A DNA stretch of 64,000 bases from Nitrospirae bacterium GWB2_47_37 (GTDB lineage Bacteria > Nitrospirota > Thermodesulfovibrionia > Thermodesulfovibrionales > Dissulfurispiraceae), in assembly GCA_001803635.1 (NCBI GenBank), contig MHDU01000074.1:1-64000 (forward strand), written 5' to 3'. The translations under genes were made by a program, and so were the position numbers. A model generated the notes under the pieces. The model searched no databases, was not told the DNA's origin, and saw only the letters and a program-made list of their open reading frames with translations. Positions 23,418 to 32,950 of the stretch are shown here, piece by piece (the first letter of the stretch is position 1; the number at the start of each line of letters is the position of its first letter).

Positions 23418-25984
23418 GCGTAGCACGTTATATCGTTTTAGCATTATGCATTCTAACTGCATTATATGTGCCTTCCATTGCTTACGCGGAAGTTGTCGAA
23501 AACATAGAAAATACCTGCCCGTCGGACCCTACAATGAACGGCAAGTGCGGCCTCGGGGAAATGAAGGTTGATAATCCTTCTTGCAAAACTGTAGGCGGTC
23601 AAGAAGTGTGCCGCGATTGGTGGCGTAAAGACTTCAAATACAAATGCTCGGGAGCCTTCGATCCCGACACAATTCTTGCAAAGGTAGGGAATCAATATTG
23701 CGATTACAAAAACGAATGCTCTGAATGGATAGATGTTGAAAAACACGGCGGAGAGACCTCTTGCAGGATATATGTTGACCTCAACCGCCCGGGTTGCAAT
23801 GAGAACTCATATGGCTATAACTGCATAGTCAATGACTGTGGAGATCTTTTTGAGAGATGTTTTATGAAGCAATATGTGAAGTATTCGGATATCCCTGATA
23901 AGTCGTATCAACCAATAGATGCGACTTGCGACCCTACAATATGGCAATGCACAACTCAAACAAACCCTTCTGTCTCAGGCATTAAACTTGGCCTTTACAC
24001 TTTTTCATGCCCTTCCGATGTCCGTAAAGTATGCAAGACTTACTCCGGCAAAGTGAAATGTCCTGACGGCAGAGAACAGGCCTGCAATAAGGTCAAGACT
24101 TGCAAACAACAAAAGACTGTTAATACAAAAGCCTTCGAGTTGAAGTCCTGTATTGCTCAGAGAAATATGCAGTCGTATACATATCTTAAAAACACTACAG
24201 ATGCCGATAATTTAAAGGCTGATAATTCGTGCATAAAAACATTAGAGACTATCGATAGTGTCATATTAAGCGCTCTGCATTTTTATGAGAATAGGTTCGG
24301 ATCGGGGGGAGATATAGTTATTGGCTCCTCTTCTTACACTTGTCCTCTCTCCGGCGGCTCTGCCTGTTCCGGCAGTCCGGCTTTTTGCGTAAAAGGACAG
24401 GAGACTGCTCTTTGCAGCAATAAAATAATATTTACCGGCAGCGGAAGTTGGCCGCAAGACGGACAGACTATAACATTTACCGGGAATGGTAATAAAATAG
24501 ACATTTCCACAGGCAGTCAGATAACCTTCCCTGAATGGATAACCATATCAGGACAAATATCAAGCGGAACGAATAATGCCTTAATAACCTTTTCAGGATC
24601 CGGCAATGTATTGTCGGCCTCAGGCAATATGGGGGGCGGAACTTTGACTTTCGGCGGAGGCATTGAAGTATCGGGCTCTTTTACAATGTCTTTAAATAAC
24701 GGCGTGGGTTCTGTTTCGGTAGGAGATGTTCCTGTAGCTAAAACTTATGAAAACTTCAACTGCTATCAGGATTCTTATCAGGACTGCTCCTTCGGTGAGG
24801 GGTTACAATGTAACAGACTCTCATCTTTGGATATAAACGACCTTGAATGTGTGGAATACGATCTCGATATCGATAATCCTCAAAAAGCTCAGTGCAAGAA
24901 ATATATCGTTAATTACGAGTGCCCTAAAGACAAGCAGACGACCGAATGCGCCGAATACGAAGAGATATTGAAATGCAATGATGGAATTTATCCTATCAAG
25001 GATGTGAGAACCGACAGCCATGATTTTTCAGCAGACTTTGCAAAAGCAATGGCTTTGGCTCAGGCAACAAACGAGCTCAAGCATGTCTGGTCCGGAGAGC
25101 CATATAAATGCGAATCCGGGACATGGTGGCTGTTTGACAGCATGAGTTTAGGGGATTATTTAATGAGTAAGATGATGAGCATGGCGTTTCAATACTTAGG
25201 CAGTGAGATAATGTCTATAACAGGAATTCAAACTACAATTTCAGATGGTATGGGATGTATGAATAATGTCAGTTCTGTAATTTTAAGCGGTTCAACTTGG
25301 TTTGGAGACGGTCTTTCAAATGTTCAAAGCGTTAATTGGAAAAATCCGAATAATCCTGCAGGTGGAATGGATATAACTTTTAAAAATCCTGATGGCACAA
25401 TAGGAACCCAGTTTCAGGATACTTCAACGTCTCAAGGGTGTGTGGCAGCGTTAGGCCAAAACATTGGACAGGCAGTAGGGTTAACAGCAACTCAGGCAGC
25501 CAGCGTAACTAATTTCCTTAGTAATTCATATGTATTAGCCGCAGGCGGTATTTTGATTGATCTTGCCACTTCAATTAAAAATTGTTCTACTTGCACAGAC
25601 GAGTCTTGCGCTACTCGCTACAACCAATACAAAGACTATTCTCTTATTTCAAATCGTCTTTGTCATCAAGTAGGCAATAAATGCACCTCAAAACTCGATT
25701 TCGGTCTTTTCAAGAAATGCCTCAGGACCGGCTATAAGCATTGCTGCTATAACTCAAAATTTGCCCGGATACTCGTCGAGCAGGCATATGCACAACTCGG
25801 GTATAGCTGGGGAAATTTTGATAATCCTTTATGTACGAATCTCACCTTCGACGATCTGAAAAGGCTTGATTTTTCCTCAATGGACTTTTCGGAGTTCATT
25901 GAGGAAGTAACGGCCAAAATGAAAGGAAATTTGAACGAAGATGCTCTTAAACAGAGAGTTCAGGATAGGATGGCACTGCCTTAG
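23402..25984 (+). CDS. traN: TraN, mating-pair stabilisation outer-membrane protein
   Basis: 860 residues with a signal peptide (about 1-28). Numerous Cys (CRDWWRKDFKYKC, CSEWIDVEKHGGETSC, CNKVKTCKQQ) and the C-terminal FGLFKKCLRTGYKHCCYNSKF region are hallmarks of TraN, which contacts the recipient cell. Between about 310 and 445 lies a Gly/Ser/Thr-rich beta segment (ITFTGNGNKIDISTGSQI) that looks like an inserted tip domain, where TraN proteins vary to suit recipient receptors. YTCPLSGGSACSGSPA, which precedes it, is shared with the previous gene. The stop lies inside the left arm of the invertible segment's repeat. Confidence 0.87.
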   Translation: MHRTISVARYIVLALCILTALYVPSIAYAEVVENIENTCPSDPTMNGKCGLGEMKVDNPSCKTVGGQEVCRDWWRKDFKYKCSGAFDPDTILAKVGNQYCDYKNECSEWIDVEKHGGETSCRIYVDLNRPGCNENSYGYNCIVNDCGDLFERCFMKQYVKYSDIPDKSYQPIDATCDPTIWQCTTQTNPSVSGIKLGLYTFSCPSDVRKVCKTYSGKVKCPDGREQACNKVKTCKQQKTVNTKAFELKSCIAQRNMQSYTYLKNTTDADNLKADNSCIKTLETIDSVILSALHFYENRFGSGGDIVIGSSSYTCPLSGGSACSGSPAFCVKGQETALCSNKIIFTGSGSWPQDGQTITFTGNGNKIDISTGSQITFPEWITISGQISSGTNNALITFSGSGNVLSASGNMGGGTLTFGGGIEVSGSFTMSLNNGVGSVSVGDVPVAKTYENFNCYQDSYQDCSFGEGLQCNRLSSLDINDLECVEYDLDIDNPQKAQCKKYIVNYECPKDKQTTECAEYEEILKCNDGIYPIKDVRTDSHDFSADFAKAMALAQATNELKHVWSGEPYKCESGTWWLFDSMSLGDYLMSKMMSMAFQYLGSEIMSITGIQTTISDGMGCMNNVSSVILSGSTWFGDGLSNVQSVNWKNPNNPAGGMDITFKNPDGTIGTQFQDTSTSQGCVAALGQNIGQAVGLTATQAASVTNFLSNSYVLAAGGILIDLATSIKNCSTCTDESCATRYNQYKDYSLISNRLCHQVGNKCTSKLDFGLFKKCLRTGYKHCCYNSKFARILVEQAYAQLGYSWGNFDNPLCTNLTFDDLKRLDFSSMDFSEFIEEVTAKMKGNLNEDALKQRVQDRMALP

Positions 25985-26866
25985 AAAAAAGGAGATGCTT
26001 ATGAAAACAATATTATTTAGTATGTTGCAGTAACAAAAATAATTTTATTTACGATTAAACACCGGATTCGTCTTCTTTTATGGGTTTTGAGTTTCTTTTT
26101 TTACGGTAGTTTCTGTAATGCATTCCGGTAGGTTTTGGCCTTGAATATCGGGATTATCCGTTATGATTTTATTGCCTATTCCTGCTGTTACTTCTGAGGC
26201 TATATTTGTGCCCGCTCCCATTACTACGTTTGTTACCGCGGTTGATATGCCGTTTGTAGCCGGGCCTAAAACCATTCCTGCTACCGGAAGCGCAACAGCC
26301 GTTACGAATAGCGGGATAGCAGCCAATATTTGTAGAAATGATTTGCCTTTTGTCTCAAGGGCGATATTAAGCTGTTCTGCTTTTTCTTTAGTAATAATGG
26401 ATTTGCAGGTTAAGAAATATTGCTGTGGAATATTGAGAAAATCTTTTGATGGATAATATTTTTTAAGGTCTTCTCCGGAGAAATTACTTCTTCCTATAAA
26501 ACAATCGTCTTTGCCGTAATGGTCTTTAGTACAATCGGCCGAAACCGTTTTTATTTCGCAGGTGTTTTCGTCATTCAAATTTTCACATCTAAGTGTCGCA
26601 TCTATATATGTATTGAATGGCATTTTTTTTCGTGGAATAGTGGTAGTTAAAGTTCTTACTACGGAATCGGTTCCGTCAATATGAGAGATGCGTATTAAAA
26701 AATCTCCATTTCCACTCGCATACCTTTCTATAAATACTTTGTTTTTCATTTCAGACGATTTGAATATATCAATCACCGCATTGCCGAGTACCGGCAAAAA
26801 GACAAGGATAATAGAAATAATAATTGCTATGGCCTTTCTTGTTTTCATAAGCATCTCCTTTTTTCT
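25983..26866. repeat. Candidate invertible segment bounded by perfect 28-bp inverted repeats
   Basis: Positions 25983-26010 and the reverse complement of 26839-26866 are identical over 28 bp. Each arm contains AAGGAGATGCTTATGAAAAC, a ribosome binding site plus a start codon. On the plus side the ATG (26001) opens only a 10-residue peptide; on the minus side it opens a 256-residue secreted protein. Inverting the segment would place that gene on the plus strand, in phase with the transfer operon, with the same ribosome binding site. Confidence 0.75.
26078..26848 (-). CDS. Secreted or membrane protein inside the invertible segment
   Basis: 256 residues from ATG 26846-26848, chosen because AAGGAGATG lies just upstream; a longer in-frame start exists at 26881. 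A signal peptide (about 1-23, VLGNAV) leads to a periplasmic part with several Cys (CENLNDENTC, CTKDHYGKDDC). Next is a long Gly/Ala/Val-rich segment (about 165-225, PLFVTAVALPVAGMVLGP onward) able to enter a membrane. It runs against the transfer operon. No family recognised. An entry-exclusion, surface-variation or toxin-like role would fit, but none is shown. Confidence 0.75.
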   Translation of the reverse strand: MKTRKAIAIIISIILVFLPVLGNAVIDIFKSSEMKNKVFIERYASGNGDFLIRISHIDGTDSVVRTLTTTIPRKKMPFNTYIDATLRCENLNDENTCEIKTVSADCTKDHYGKDDCFIGRSNFSGEDLKKYYPSKDFLNIPQQYFLTCKSIITKEKAEQLNIALETKGKSFLQILAAIPLFVTAVALPVAGMVLGPATNGISTAVTNVVMGAGTNIASEVTAGIGNKIITDNPDIQGQNLPECITETTVKKETQNP

Positions 26867-26872
26867 TATAGT

Positions 26873-26901
26873 TTTATACAAAATTATGAATTATTTTACA
26901 A
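26873..26901 (-). promoter_or_regulatory. Sigma-70-like promoter reading into the invertible segment
   Basis: On the minus strand: TTGTAA (26896-26901), 17-bp spacer, TATAAA (26873-26878), just outside the right arm of the inverted repeat. In the present orientation it would transcribe the enclosed gene. After inversion it would read into the gene's 3' end instead. Confidence 0.5.
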
Positions 26902-26913
26902 GTATTATTTTCA

Positions 26914-26935
26914 GGGGTTACCCTTCCGGGCATTA
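26914..26935 (+). promoter_or_regulatory. GGGGTTACCC-N6-GCATTA element, copy c (upstream of traF)
   Basis: GGGGTTACCC (26914-26923) and GCATTA (26930-26935). It points toward traF, whose ATG is 30 bp further on. It is placed where the operon restarts after the invertible segment. Confidence 0.75.
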
Positions 26936-26965
26936 TCAGTAAGTAATATTAAAGTAGGGATTTCT

Positions 26966-27955
26966 ATGTTTGGACAGGATAGCGAAAAATATAAAAAACA
27001 GGGTAAACAGGCTTTATATGAGTGGACTTTACAGCAAAGGCCGCCTTTAAAGACCCGCCTTTGGAAAGTTTTTAAGCAAATGTTGTTGATATTGCTTGCA
27101 ACTGTTTTTATTGTTCTAATACTATTTTTGGCTAATGTCAGGAGAGCAAAGGCAGGGGAGGCCGTTCATGGGGATAAGCCAGCCCGGGGCTGGTTCTGGT
27201 ATGAAGACCCGGTTATCGAAGAGAAAAAGAAGCCGGAACAGGCAAAAGAGTCTGAAAAACCGAAAGAACCGGAGAAAACTGTCAAAAAAGAAGAACCGAA
27301 AAAGGATTTTGAGTTTCCTGTTTTAGATACAGCTCCTCCTGTCATGAAGCAATTTCTCAAAGAGCCTTCAGAGGAGAATGCGAAGGAATATCTCGTTTGG
27401 CAATATAAATATTTCGAGCATTTGAAAAAAATAGGTTATAACCTGAGAAATGCATATTTAAGGCATGGGGGAGAGATATATCCCGTCTACGGGTATCCGG
27501 AATCGCCCATGGCGTCTGTTTATTTCCATAACATGAAGGATGATATAACCAAAGCAGCAATCGCAAAGGCAAGGAATAAACTCGGGCTTATATATTTCTA
27601 TTCCAAATCTTGTTCATGGTGCAGGCAGCAGAAGGATATAGTTGTTAGGCTGATAGACATACACGGTCTATCAGCAAGAGGAGTTTCTATTGATGGTGAT
27701 ATAGATACAGGCCTGCCGTTTCTCTCTGTATCTAATCCCGACTTAGGGAAGCAGTATGACTTAGTTCAGGAGTATGGCATTACCCAAATACCGACACTTA
27801 TAGCTGTTCTGGATAAAAACGGCAAGCCGAGGATTGCAGCCCTGAGCGCCGGATTTGCAGAAAGGGAAACTATAGAGCAACAGCTCGTGAGATTTCTTAT
27901 TCAGGAAAACATTATCAAGGAAAAAGATCTAAACCCGGTATTTTTTAATAGGTAA
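26966..27955 (+). CDS. traF: TraF, thioredoxin-like mating-pair formation protein
   Basis: 329 residues. One membrane helix (about 38-57) is followed by a Lys/Glu/Pro-rich stretch (85-115) and the TraF domain. The thioredoxin fold has CSWC (about 214-217, SKSCSWCRQQ) and a cis-Pro loop YGITQIPTLI. F TraF lacks the CxxC but homologues of this class keep it, so the protein may have redox activity. The weak GTAGGGA ribosome binding site and the 22-bp element lie upstream; traH follows after 13 bp. Confidence 0.85.
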   Translation: MFGQDSEKYKKQGKQALYEWTLQQRPPLKTRLWKVFKQMLLILLATVFIVLILFLANVRRAKAGEAVHGDKPARGWFWYEDPVIEEKKKPEQAKESEKPKEPEKTVKKEEPKKDFEFPVLDTAPPVMKQFLKEPSEENAKEYLVWQYKYFEHLKKIGYNLRNAYLRHGGEIYPVYGYPESPMASVYFHNMKDDITKAAIAKARNKLGLIYFYSKSCSWCRQQKDIVVRLIDIHGLSARGVSIDGDIDTGLPFLSVSNPDLGKQYDLVQEYGITQIPTLIAVLDKNGKPRIAALSAGFAERETIEQQLVRFLIQENIIKEKDLNPVFFNR

Positions 27956-27968
27956 GGAGGAATTTTTT

Positions 27969-29462
27969 ATGAAATATATCCAAATAGCTATATTGCTGAT
28001 AGTAATTATTATAGCCGCTCCTGTTATGGCCGATATAGACAATATGCTGGACAATGTTGTAAGCGGCGTATATGTTCAGGAGCCGGGAGTGTATAAATCT
28101 CCATCTTCTGCAACAATGAGCTTAGGTTCTGTGTCGTTCAGGCTGAAAAATGACGTTTTAGGCAAACCTGCTTTCAGCGTAACGCCTCCGAGGGCGGCTA
28201 TATCATGCTCCGGGATGGATTTTGATGCCGGCATGATCTCGATGCTTAACCTCGATGTGTTCGAACAGCTTCTCAGTCAGGGCGGAGCATCCCTTTCATG
28301 GGGAATTATGATAGGCATGGTATATTCGCTGCCTGGTGTAAGCGAATCATGGCAAAAATTACAGGAATATGCACGCCTTGGCCAGAAAATATTTCAGTCT
28401 CCTTGCGAAATGGGTAAACTTATCGGCGCAGATATAGGTGCAAAAATATGGGACAAAGAAGCTGCCCAAAAATCCTCGCAAAAAGTGACGGACGGTACAA
28501 CATCTGTTTTTGCTGAGGCAATGAAAAAAATCGCAAAACATCTTGAGGTTGGAGATTTTGTACAGACATTTCCCTACGGCTCGCTCCAGAAGGCCGGAAT
28601 AACCGACAAAGACATTCAGGATTTATTAGCAAGTTGGTTCGGGATTTTGGATATATGGCTTCTTGACAATAACGGCAATAGAATTTCTTCAAGCGATTTA
28701 ACTAAAAAGCTCGATACAGTATGCGGTGAACAGTGCGGTCCGGATAATGTAGGACATAATTTTAAAGTAAGGCTTTTGACTAATATAAATGCCTTGATGC
28801 ACGGCGGCAAAATGGAATTATATTCATGCAGCGGAGGAATAACCGGCAACTCCTGTGACGGCGGAATATCCAGACAAGAAAAGTCTGTCATCGGGCTTAA
28901 GAAAAAAATTAGCGATAAGCTTAAAAACCTCAGATATAATCTTAAAGATAGTACGGGTTCTGAACTTAAAGCAAAAGCGCAAGATGCTTCAAACTTTACG
29001 TCTGCTGTTACAGGAGAAGGAACAGGCGGCCTCGCGGGTAGTGAAATATTCGCGTTCGCGCAAATAGCGCCTAATTTTTTCGATGTAATGAATTATTCTT
29101 CAATATTATCTAAATCTACCGATCCCAGTGTGCAACAAACGGCGGATAAAATTATTGAAAATACCGCTGAATTTCTGTCTTTGCAATTGATTATGCATAT
29201 TGCGAAACAAGCATATGAGGCAGTTGGTAACTCCATAGGCAGCGACAATAAAGTGATCAAAGGAGTGCCTGCAGAGATGTTTAATGTATACAGGAATAGC
29301 ATTGAAGAGGGAGTAAAGGCAACGAGCGCATATGTAAAAGATATAAACGATATCTATCAGACTCATATTAATGCATATGATCGATATAAAGGCTTAAAGA
29401 TATATGCCAATGATTCTGTTGTCAAGAATTTCGGTGAAGGGGTAAGACTATTTAAAAAATGA
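27969..29462 (+). CDS. traH: TraH, relaxosome/mating-pair stabilisation protein
   Basis: 497 residues, near the usual ~460. A signal peptide (1-21) is followed by ISCSGMDFDAGMISMLNLD, the conserved start of TraH, and later by a Gly-rich, helical body. TraH acts in pilus extension with TraF and TraW in the outer-membrane group. It overlaps traG by 4 bp. Confidence 0.87.
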   Translation: MKYIQIAILLIVIIIAAPVMADIDNMLDNVVSGVYVQEPGVYKSPSSATMSLGSVSFRLKNDVLGKPAFSVTPPRAAISCSGMDFDAGMISMLNLDVFEQLLSQGGASLSWGIMIGMVYSLPGVSESWQKLQEYARLGQKIFQSPCEMGKLIGADIGAKIWDKEAAQKSSQKVTDGTTSVFAEAMKKIAKHLEVGDFVQTFPYGSLQKAGITDKDIQDLLASWFGILDIWLLDNNGNRISSSDLTKKLDTVCGEQCGPDNVGHNFKVRLLTNINALMHGGKMELYSCSGGITGNSCDGGISRQEKSVIGLKKKISDKLKNLRYNLKDSTGSELKAKAQDASNFTSAVTGEGTGGLAGSEIFAFAQIAPNFFDVMNYSSILSKSTDPSVQQTADKIIENTAEFLSLQLIMHIAKQAYEAVGNSIGSDNKVIKGVPAEMFNVYRNSIEEGVKATSAYVKDINDIYQTHINAYDRYKGLKIYANDSVVKNFGEGVRLFKK

Positions 29463-32383
29463 ATCTTGACATCTATACAACAGGCGGCATCGAGATTCTT
29501 TCTCAGATTTTTAAAGGCATTGTAATGATCTTAGGAGACGCCGATTTTGATGGGTTACTAAAACTTTTTGCCGCTCTCGGGACATCAAGCGCCGTTATTG
29601 CGCTTGCTTATAGTTCAAGGTTTCAAGATTTCGTTAAATACTTCACCTTTTCATTTTTTATATTTACCCTTTGTTTTGGCGCAAGGGCCAATGTAACAAT
29701 TATCGATACCAAATTTCAACAGACATATGTTGTAAATAGCGTGCCTTTTTTGCCTGCCTATGCTACCTCTGTTTTTTCGACAGGCTCGTATTATATAACT
29801 AAACTTTTCCAGAATGTTTTTCATACCGGAACCGTAACCGTATGGAACGCTGGAGGCCCGGCCGATAACGCCGTTGCTTCCGTTGAACTGGATTACGAAC
29901 GGACCGGCTATGGAGGCTTTTTTGATCTTCTGACTCTCCTTCAGCAGATGGAGTTTTATAAGATTGCCAATCCTGATGTCCAGGACTTCAATTCAAGGCT
30001 CGATGCCTTTTTATATCAGTGCACTATGCCGGAGATATCCGTTCTAACGCAGGCTCAGACAGAACAGAGGATTAAGCAAGCTCCGGACCTCTGGACGGCG
30101 ATAAAACCGCAGGTAAATCAGTTTATGGATTATGGGGGGCTGACCACCTGCGTTGATTTTTTTGAAAACGGGAGCACCGGAGTCTATGACCTATGGAATA
30201 ATAAAATCAAGCCGATGTTTGAAGAGACAGGCGATACGAAAATCCTTGCGTTTTTCGGCATACAGCCGTCCGCTATTCTGCCTTTTAAAAACGCAATTAC
30301 CGAAGCTGTTCAGGGAGGCGCTGTAAGCCTTGGGGACAGCATAGGACAGGCCGGGCTTATTGCCGCTTTAGATAAAGCGTATCTAAGATTTGTATCCGAC
30401 TCTCCGAGCGCGATGCAGTATTTGACATTGATGTATCAGACCGGCAGAAATGTGGAAGAAGCAAAACAGATGGGCAGATCTTTAGGGCTATATGCGAAGG
30501 AAGTCATTCCGTATCTCAAAATCGCCTTTGAGGCCATATGTATCGTAATACTGCCGATAATTGCATTACTTATTTTTCTGCCCGGCTACACTTTCAGTTC
30601 TATGAAGAACTATATCTTCATGTCCGGGACTGTGTATTTATGGGATCCCATTCTTGCGGCCATAAACGGTCTGGTCAACATCAGCTATATAGCTAAGCTG
30701 CATACGGCTCTTCAGGCAGCTAATGCACAGGGTGTATTGAATATAGTGTCCTATAACACCATAGCTGCAACAATGGACTTCTTACCCTCAGTAGCCGGTT
30801 ATCTGGGGATGATGGCTCCCGGTCTTGCATACGGTATAGTCAGAGGCGGAATGGAAGTAATGTTCTCTACAATGGCAAGCATGATGGCCGGCCCTGTTAC
30901 ATCTATGCCTCCGCATCAGGAAGCAGCTTCCTCGATAGAGACACAAAAGATAGCGAATCAGACTGGCAGATCCTTTGGTGAGGTTGAGATGGCACACAAT
31001 GCCGCCGGACAGTCAAAGCTCACATCATCGGTATTTCAGGCAGGGGTTAGCAAATATGGCTATGATAAGCTTTCAAGCGCTGAATCAGGGGCTTTTGATT
31101 ATGGCGTAGGGCAGAAGATGGGACAGGGGGATGTTGCCGAAAAACTTGGTTTACAGGGAATCGCAGGAATGACTTACAAACAGACAATGATGGGATCTGC
31201 TGAAACAGAAGGTAAGTGGAAGGGTGGTGGCAGCGACCTTGAAAACCTGCAACACGCAGCAGCATTAGAAGCAGGGAAAAGACTGGATTTTGCCGGCCAA
31301 GTAAAAAGAGATTATGCCGGTCCCGGGGGGTCTTATGTTGAAACGAAGGATGGAGGCATTAGAGATGCAAAAATCTCCAATTTGAATACATCACTTGAAT
31401 TTTCGCAAAGGGATGCTTTAACACGTTCTGCGGCTAAAGATCTTGCTGTAAATCAGGAGCTTATGAAAACGCTTGGGGAGAATAAAGATTTCGGTGAATC
31501 ACTCGGTGTTGATAAAAAGCGCAGCGATGCCCTACAGGAGGAGTTTAATCATACTCTTAGAGATAGGCTGATAAATAATCAGAATGAGTTTAAATTCACG
31601 GGGTCGAATGAAGAAAAAGAAACATTTTTTAGTACATTGAGAGGTGGAGTTGGTTTGAAATTTTCTGAAATAGTAGGTCTTAATGGCGAGAAAGGTTATA
31701 GATCTGATGTAATTAAATCGGATGGTCAGTCAGTAGGACTTACTTTCTCAGGAACGGATGCTACAAAATTTACGGAAATGTCCCGTAAAGCAGCAGAAGA
31801 CTCTATTGTCAAGACAGCAAGCACCAGGGAAGGGTTGGGCTATGTTGCCCAACTATCAGAAAGAGTCGGAGCATCCAATGCATATAGAGATACAACTGCT
31901 GCACAGAGCGATGAAGCGGTAAGTAGAAAAATGGCCATTGATGTGGCGCCCGAACTTTTAGAACATGTAAGAAAGACCGAATATGGTCATATGGATGATA
32001 TTTCCTATGCGCGTGAACTATCGCTTAACAAAATACAAAATTGGCGAGAAAACAACCCTGAAAAACTTAATGATGCTTTTAAAGCTGTAACTGATGCTAC
32101 CTATAATAACCTCAGACCTTCCGACTTTGGTTCTTTAACCTCTGAGGTTAAAGAACATATCGAGGCTTCCAAAGGATTAAAGACAGAAGCAATGACTGCT
32201 GCTAATAGAGCAGAAGCAAAGACAGATGGTATCACGGAGGGAAGCTTATCTGTTGACCCGAGGGTTGGGATTCAGGGGCCTGATAAGGATAAGTTTGATA
32301 AGCAGGATAAAGCACAGCAAGATGCTCAGAAACGGGCTACAGATAGAAGGAAAGGTAAAGAGGGACCTCCAATTAGAGGATAA
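29459..32383 (+). CDS. traG: TraG, inner-membrane mating-pair stabilisation protein
   Basis: 974 residues. Several membrane helices cluster in the N-terminal half (about 40-75, 355-385, 395-415, 440-470). The C-terminal half from about 480 is soluble, helical and polar, ending in a charged, Lys/Asp-rich tail. F TraG (938 residues) has the same design, with the N-terminal part in pilus assembly and the C-terminal part in mating-pair stabilisation and entry exclusion. It is the last gene of the transfer operon. Confidence 0.87.
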   Translation: MNLDIYTTGGIEILSQIFKGIVMILGDADFDGLLKLFAALGTSSAVIALAYSSRFQDFVKYFTFSFFIFTLCFGARANVTIIDTKFQQTYVVNSVPFLPAYATSVFSTGSYYITKLFQNVFHTGTVTVWNAGGPADNAVASVELDYERTGYGGFFDLLTLLQQMEFYKIANPDVQDFNSRLDAFLYQCTMPEISVLTQAQTEQRIKQAPDLWTAIKPQVNQFMDYGGLTTCVDFFENGSTGVYDLWNNKIKPMFEETGDTKILAFFGIQPSAILPFKNAITEAVQGGAVSLGDSIGQAGLIAALDKAYLRFVSDSPSAMQYLTLMYQTGRNVEEAKQMGRSLGLYAKEVIPYLKIAFEAICIVILPIIALLIFLPGYTFSSMKNYIFMSGTVYLWDPILAAINGLVNISYIAKLHTALQAANAQGVLNIVSYNTIAATMDFLPSVAGYLGMMAPGLAYGIVRGGMEVMFSTMASMMAGPVTSMPPHQEAASSIETQKIANQTGRSFGEVEMAHNAAGQSKLTSSVFQAGVSKYGYDKLSSAESGAFDYGVGQKMGQGDVAEKLGLQGIAGMTYKQTMMGSAETEGKWKGGGSDLENLQHAAALEAGKRLDFAGQVKRDYAGPGGSYVETKDGGIRDAKISNLNTSLEFSQRDALTRSAAKDLAVNQELMKTLGENKDFGESLGVDKKRSDALQEEFNHTLRDRLINNQNEFKFTGSNEEKETFFSTLRGGVGLKFSEIVGLNGEKGYRSDVIKSDGQSVGLTFSGTDATKFTEMSRKAAEDSIVKTASTREGLGYVAQLSERVGASNAYRDTTAAQSDEAVSRKMAIDVAPELLEHVRKTEYGHMDDISYARELSLNKIQNWRENNPEKLNDAFKAVTDATYNNLRPSDFGSLTSEVKEHIEASKGLKTEAMTAANRAEAKTDGITEGSLSVDPRVGIQGPDKDKFDKQDKAQQDAQKRATDRRKGKEGPPIRG

Positions 32384-32392
32384 TTCCCTTGA

Positions 32393-32563
32393 TTAATTAT
32401 ATTTATTAATGCTTGATTCGCCCACTTCGTAAAGGGCATCAGATGGATCCATAGTTCTATCGGCGAATTCCGTTCTACCAAAAGAAATATATTTTGGGAA
32501 TATCGCCTTTAAGACAATACCGACAATGATCATTCCGATCATTATAAAGGTTATGGTATCCAT
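32393..32563 (-). CDS. Small single-span membrane protein (56 aa)
   Basis: ATG 32563 with GTGAGGTGAG upstream encodes 56 residues with a hydrophobic helix at 5-22 (TFIMIGMIIVGIVLKAIF) and a polar tail. It lies 13 bp after the DUF1640-type gene in the same direction and faces traG. Function unknown. Confidence 0.6.
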   Translation of the reverse strand: MDTITFIMIGMIIVGIVLKAIFPKYISFGRTEFADRTMDPSDALYEVGESSINKYN

Positions 32564-32576
32564 TTTCTCACCTCAC

Positions 32577-32816
32577 TTACAATAATTTAACCAGAGCCGC
32601 TACGATTGCGATAGAAGCGGCAATTAAAGAACCGAGCCTGATTGTCAGCCTATATTCAAGCTCCTTTAATGACCTCTCAAGGTCTTCTTTTGTAACCAAC
32701 CTGTCGTTGACAATTTCAGCTATTGCTTCAGCTTGCACTTCGGCTTGATTGTCGGGGACACCGACAGCCTTTAATTTCTTTGCGTATGCCAATGTATCAA
32801 ATACTGCAGTACTCAT
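32577..32816 (-). CDS. DUF1640-type coiled-coil membrane protein
   Basis: 79 residues. The pattern FDTLAYAKKLKAVGVPDNQAE, then VTKEDLERSLKELEYRLTIRLG, then a C-terminal hydrophobic helix matches small bacterial DUF1640 (CCDC90-like) proteins: a coiled coil with a tail anchor. The role of the family is not established. Such genes are common near toxin-antitoxin and mobile regions. Confidence 0.75.
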   Translation of the reverse strand: MSTAVFDTLAYAKKLKAVGVPDNQAEVQAEAIAEIVNDRLVTKEDLERSLKELEYRLTIRLGSLIAASIAIVAALVKLL

Positions 32817-32885
32817 CTTCTCACCTCACACATAGGTTCCCATAAAAGAGGGGATTTGTCAAGCAAAAAATACGACTAATTTTAT

Positions 32886-32923
32886 TTGACATTTTCTTTA
32901 TTTAATACTACTATTAAATAAAG
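32886..32923 (+). promoter_or_regulatory. Promoter and operator of the toxin-antitoxin pair
   Basis: TTGACA (32886-32891), 17-bp spacer, TACTAT (32909-32914). A perfect inverted repeat, CTTTATTTAATA-CTAC-TATTAAATAAAG (32896-32923), covers the spacer and -10 region. It is the probable operator through which the AbrB-type antitoxin represses the operon. GGAGGAA precedes the ATG. Confidence 0.8.
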
Positions 32924-32950
32924 TAGGATAAAAATCATTCGGAGGAACTT

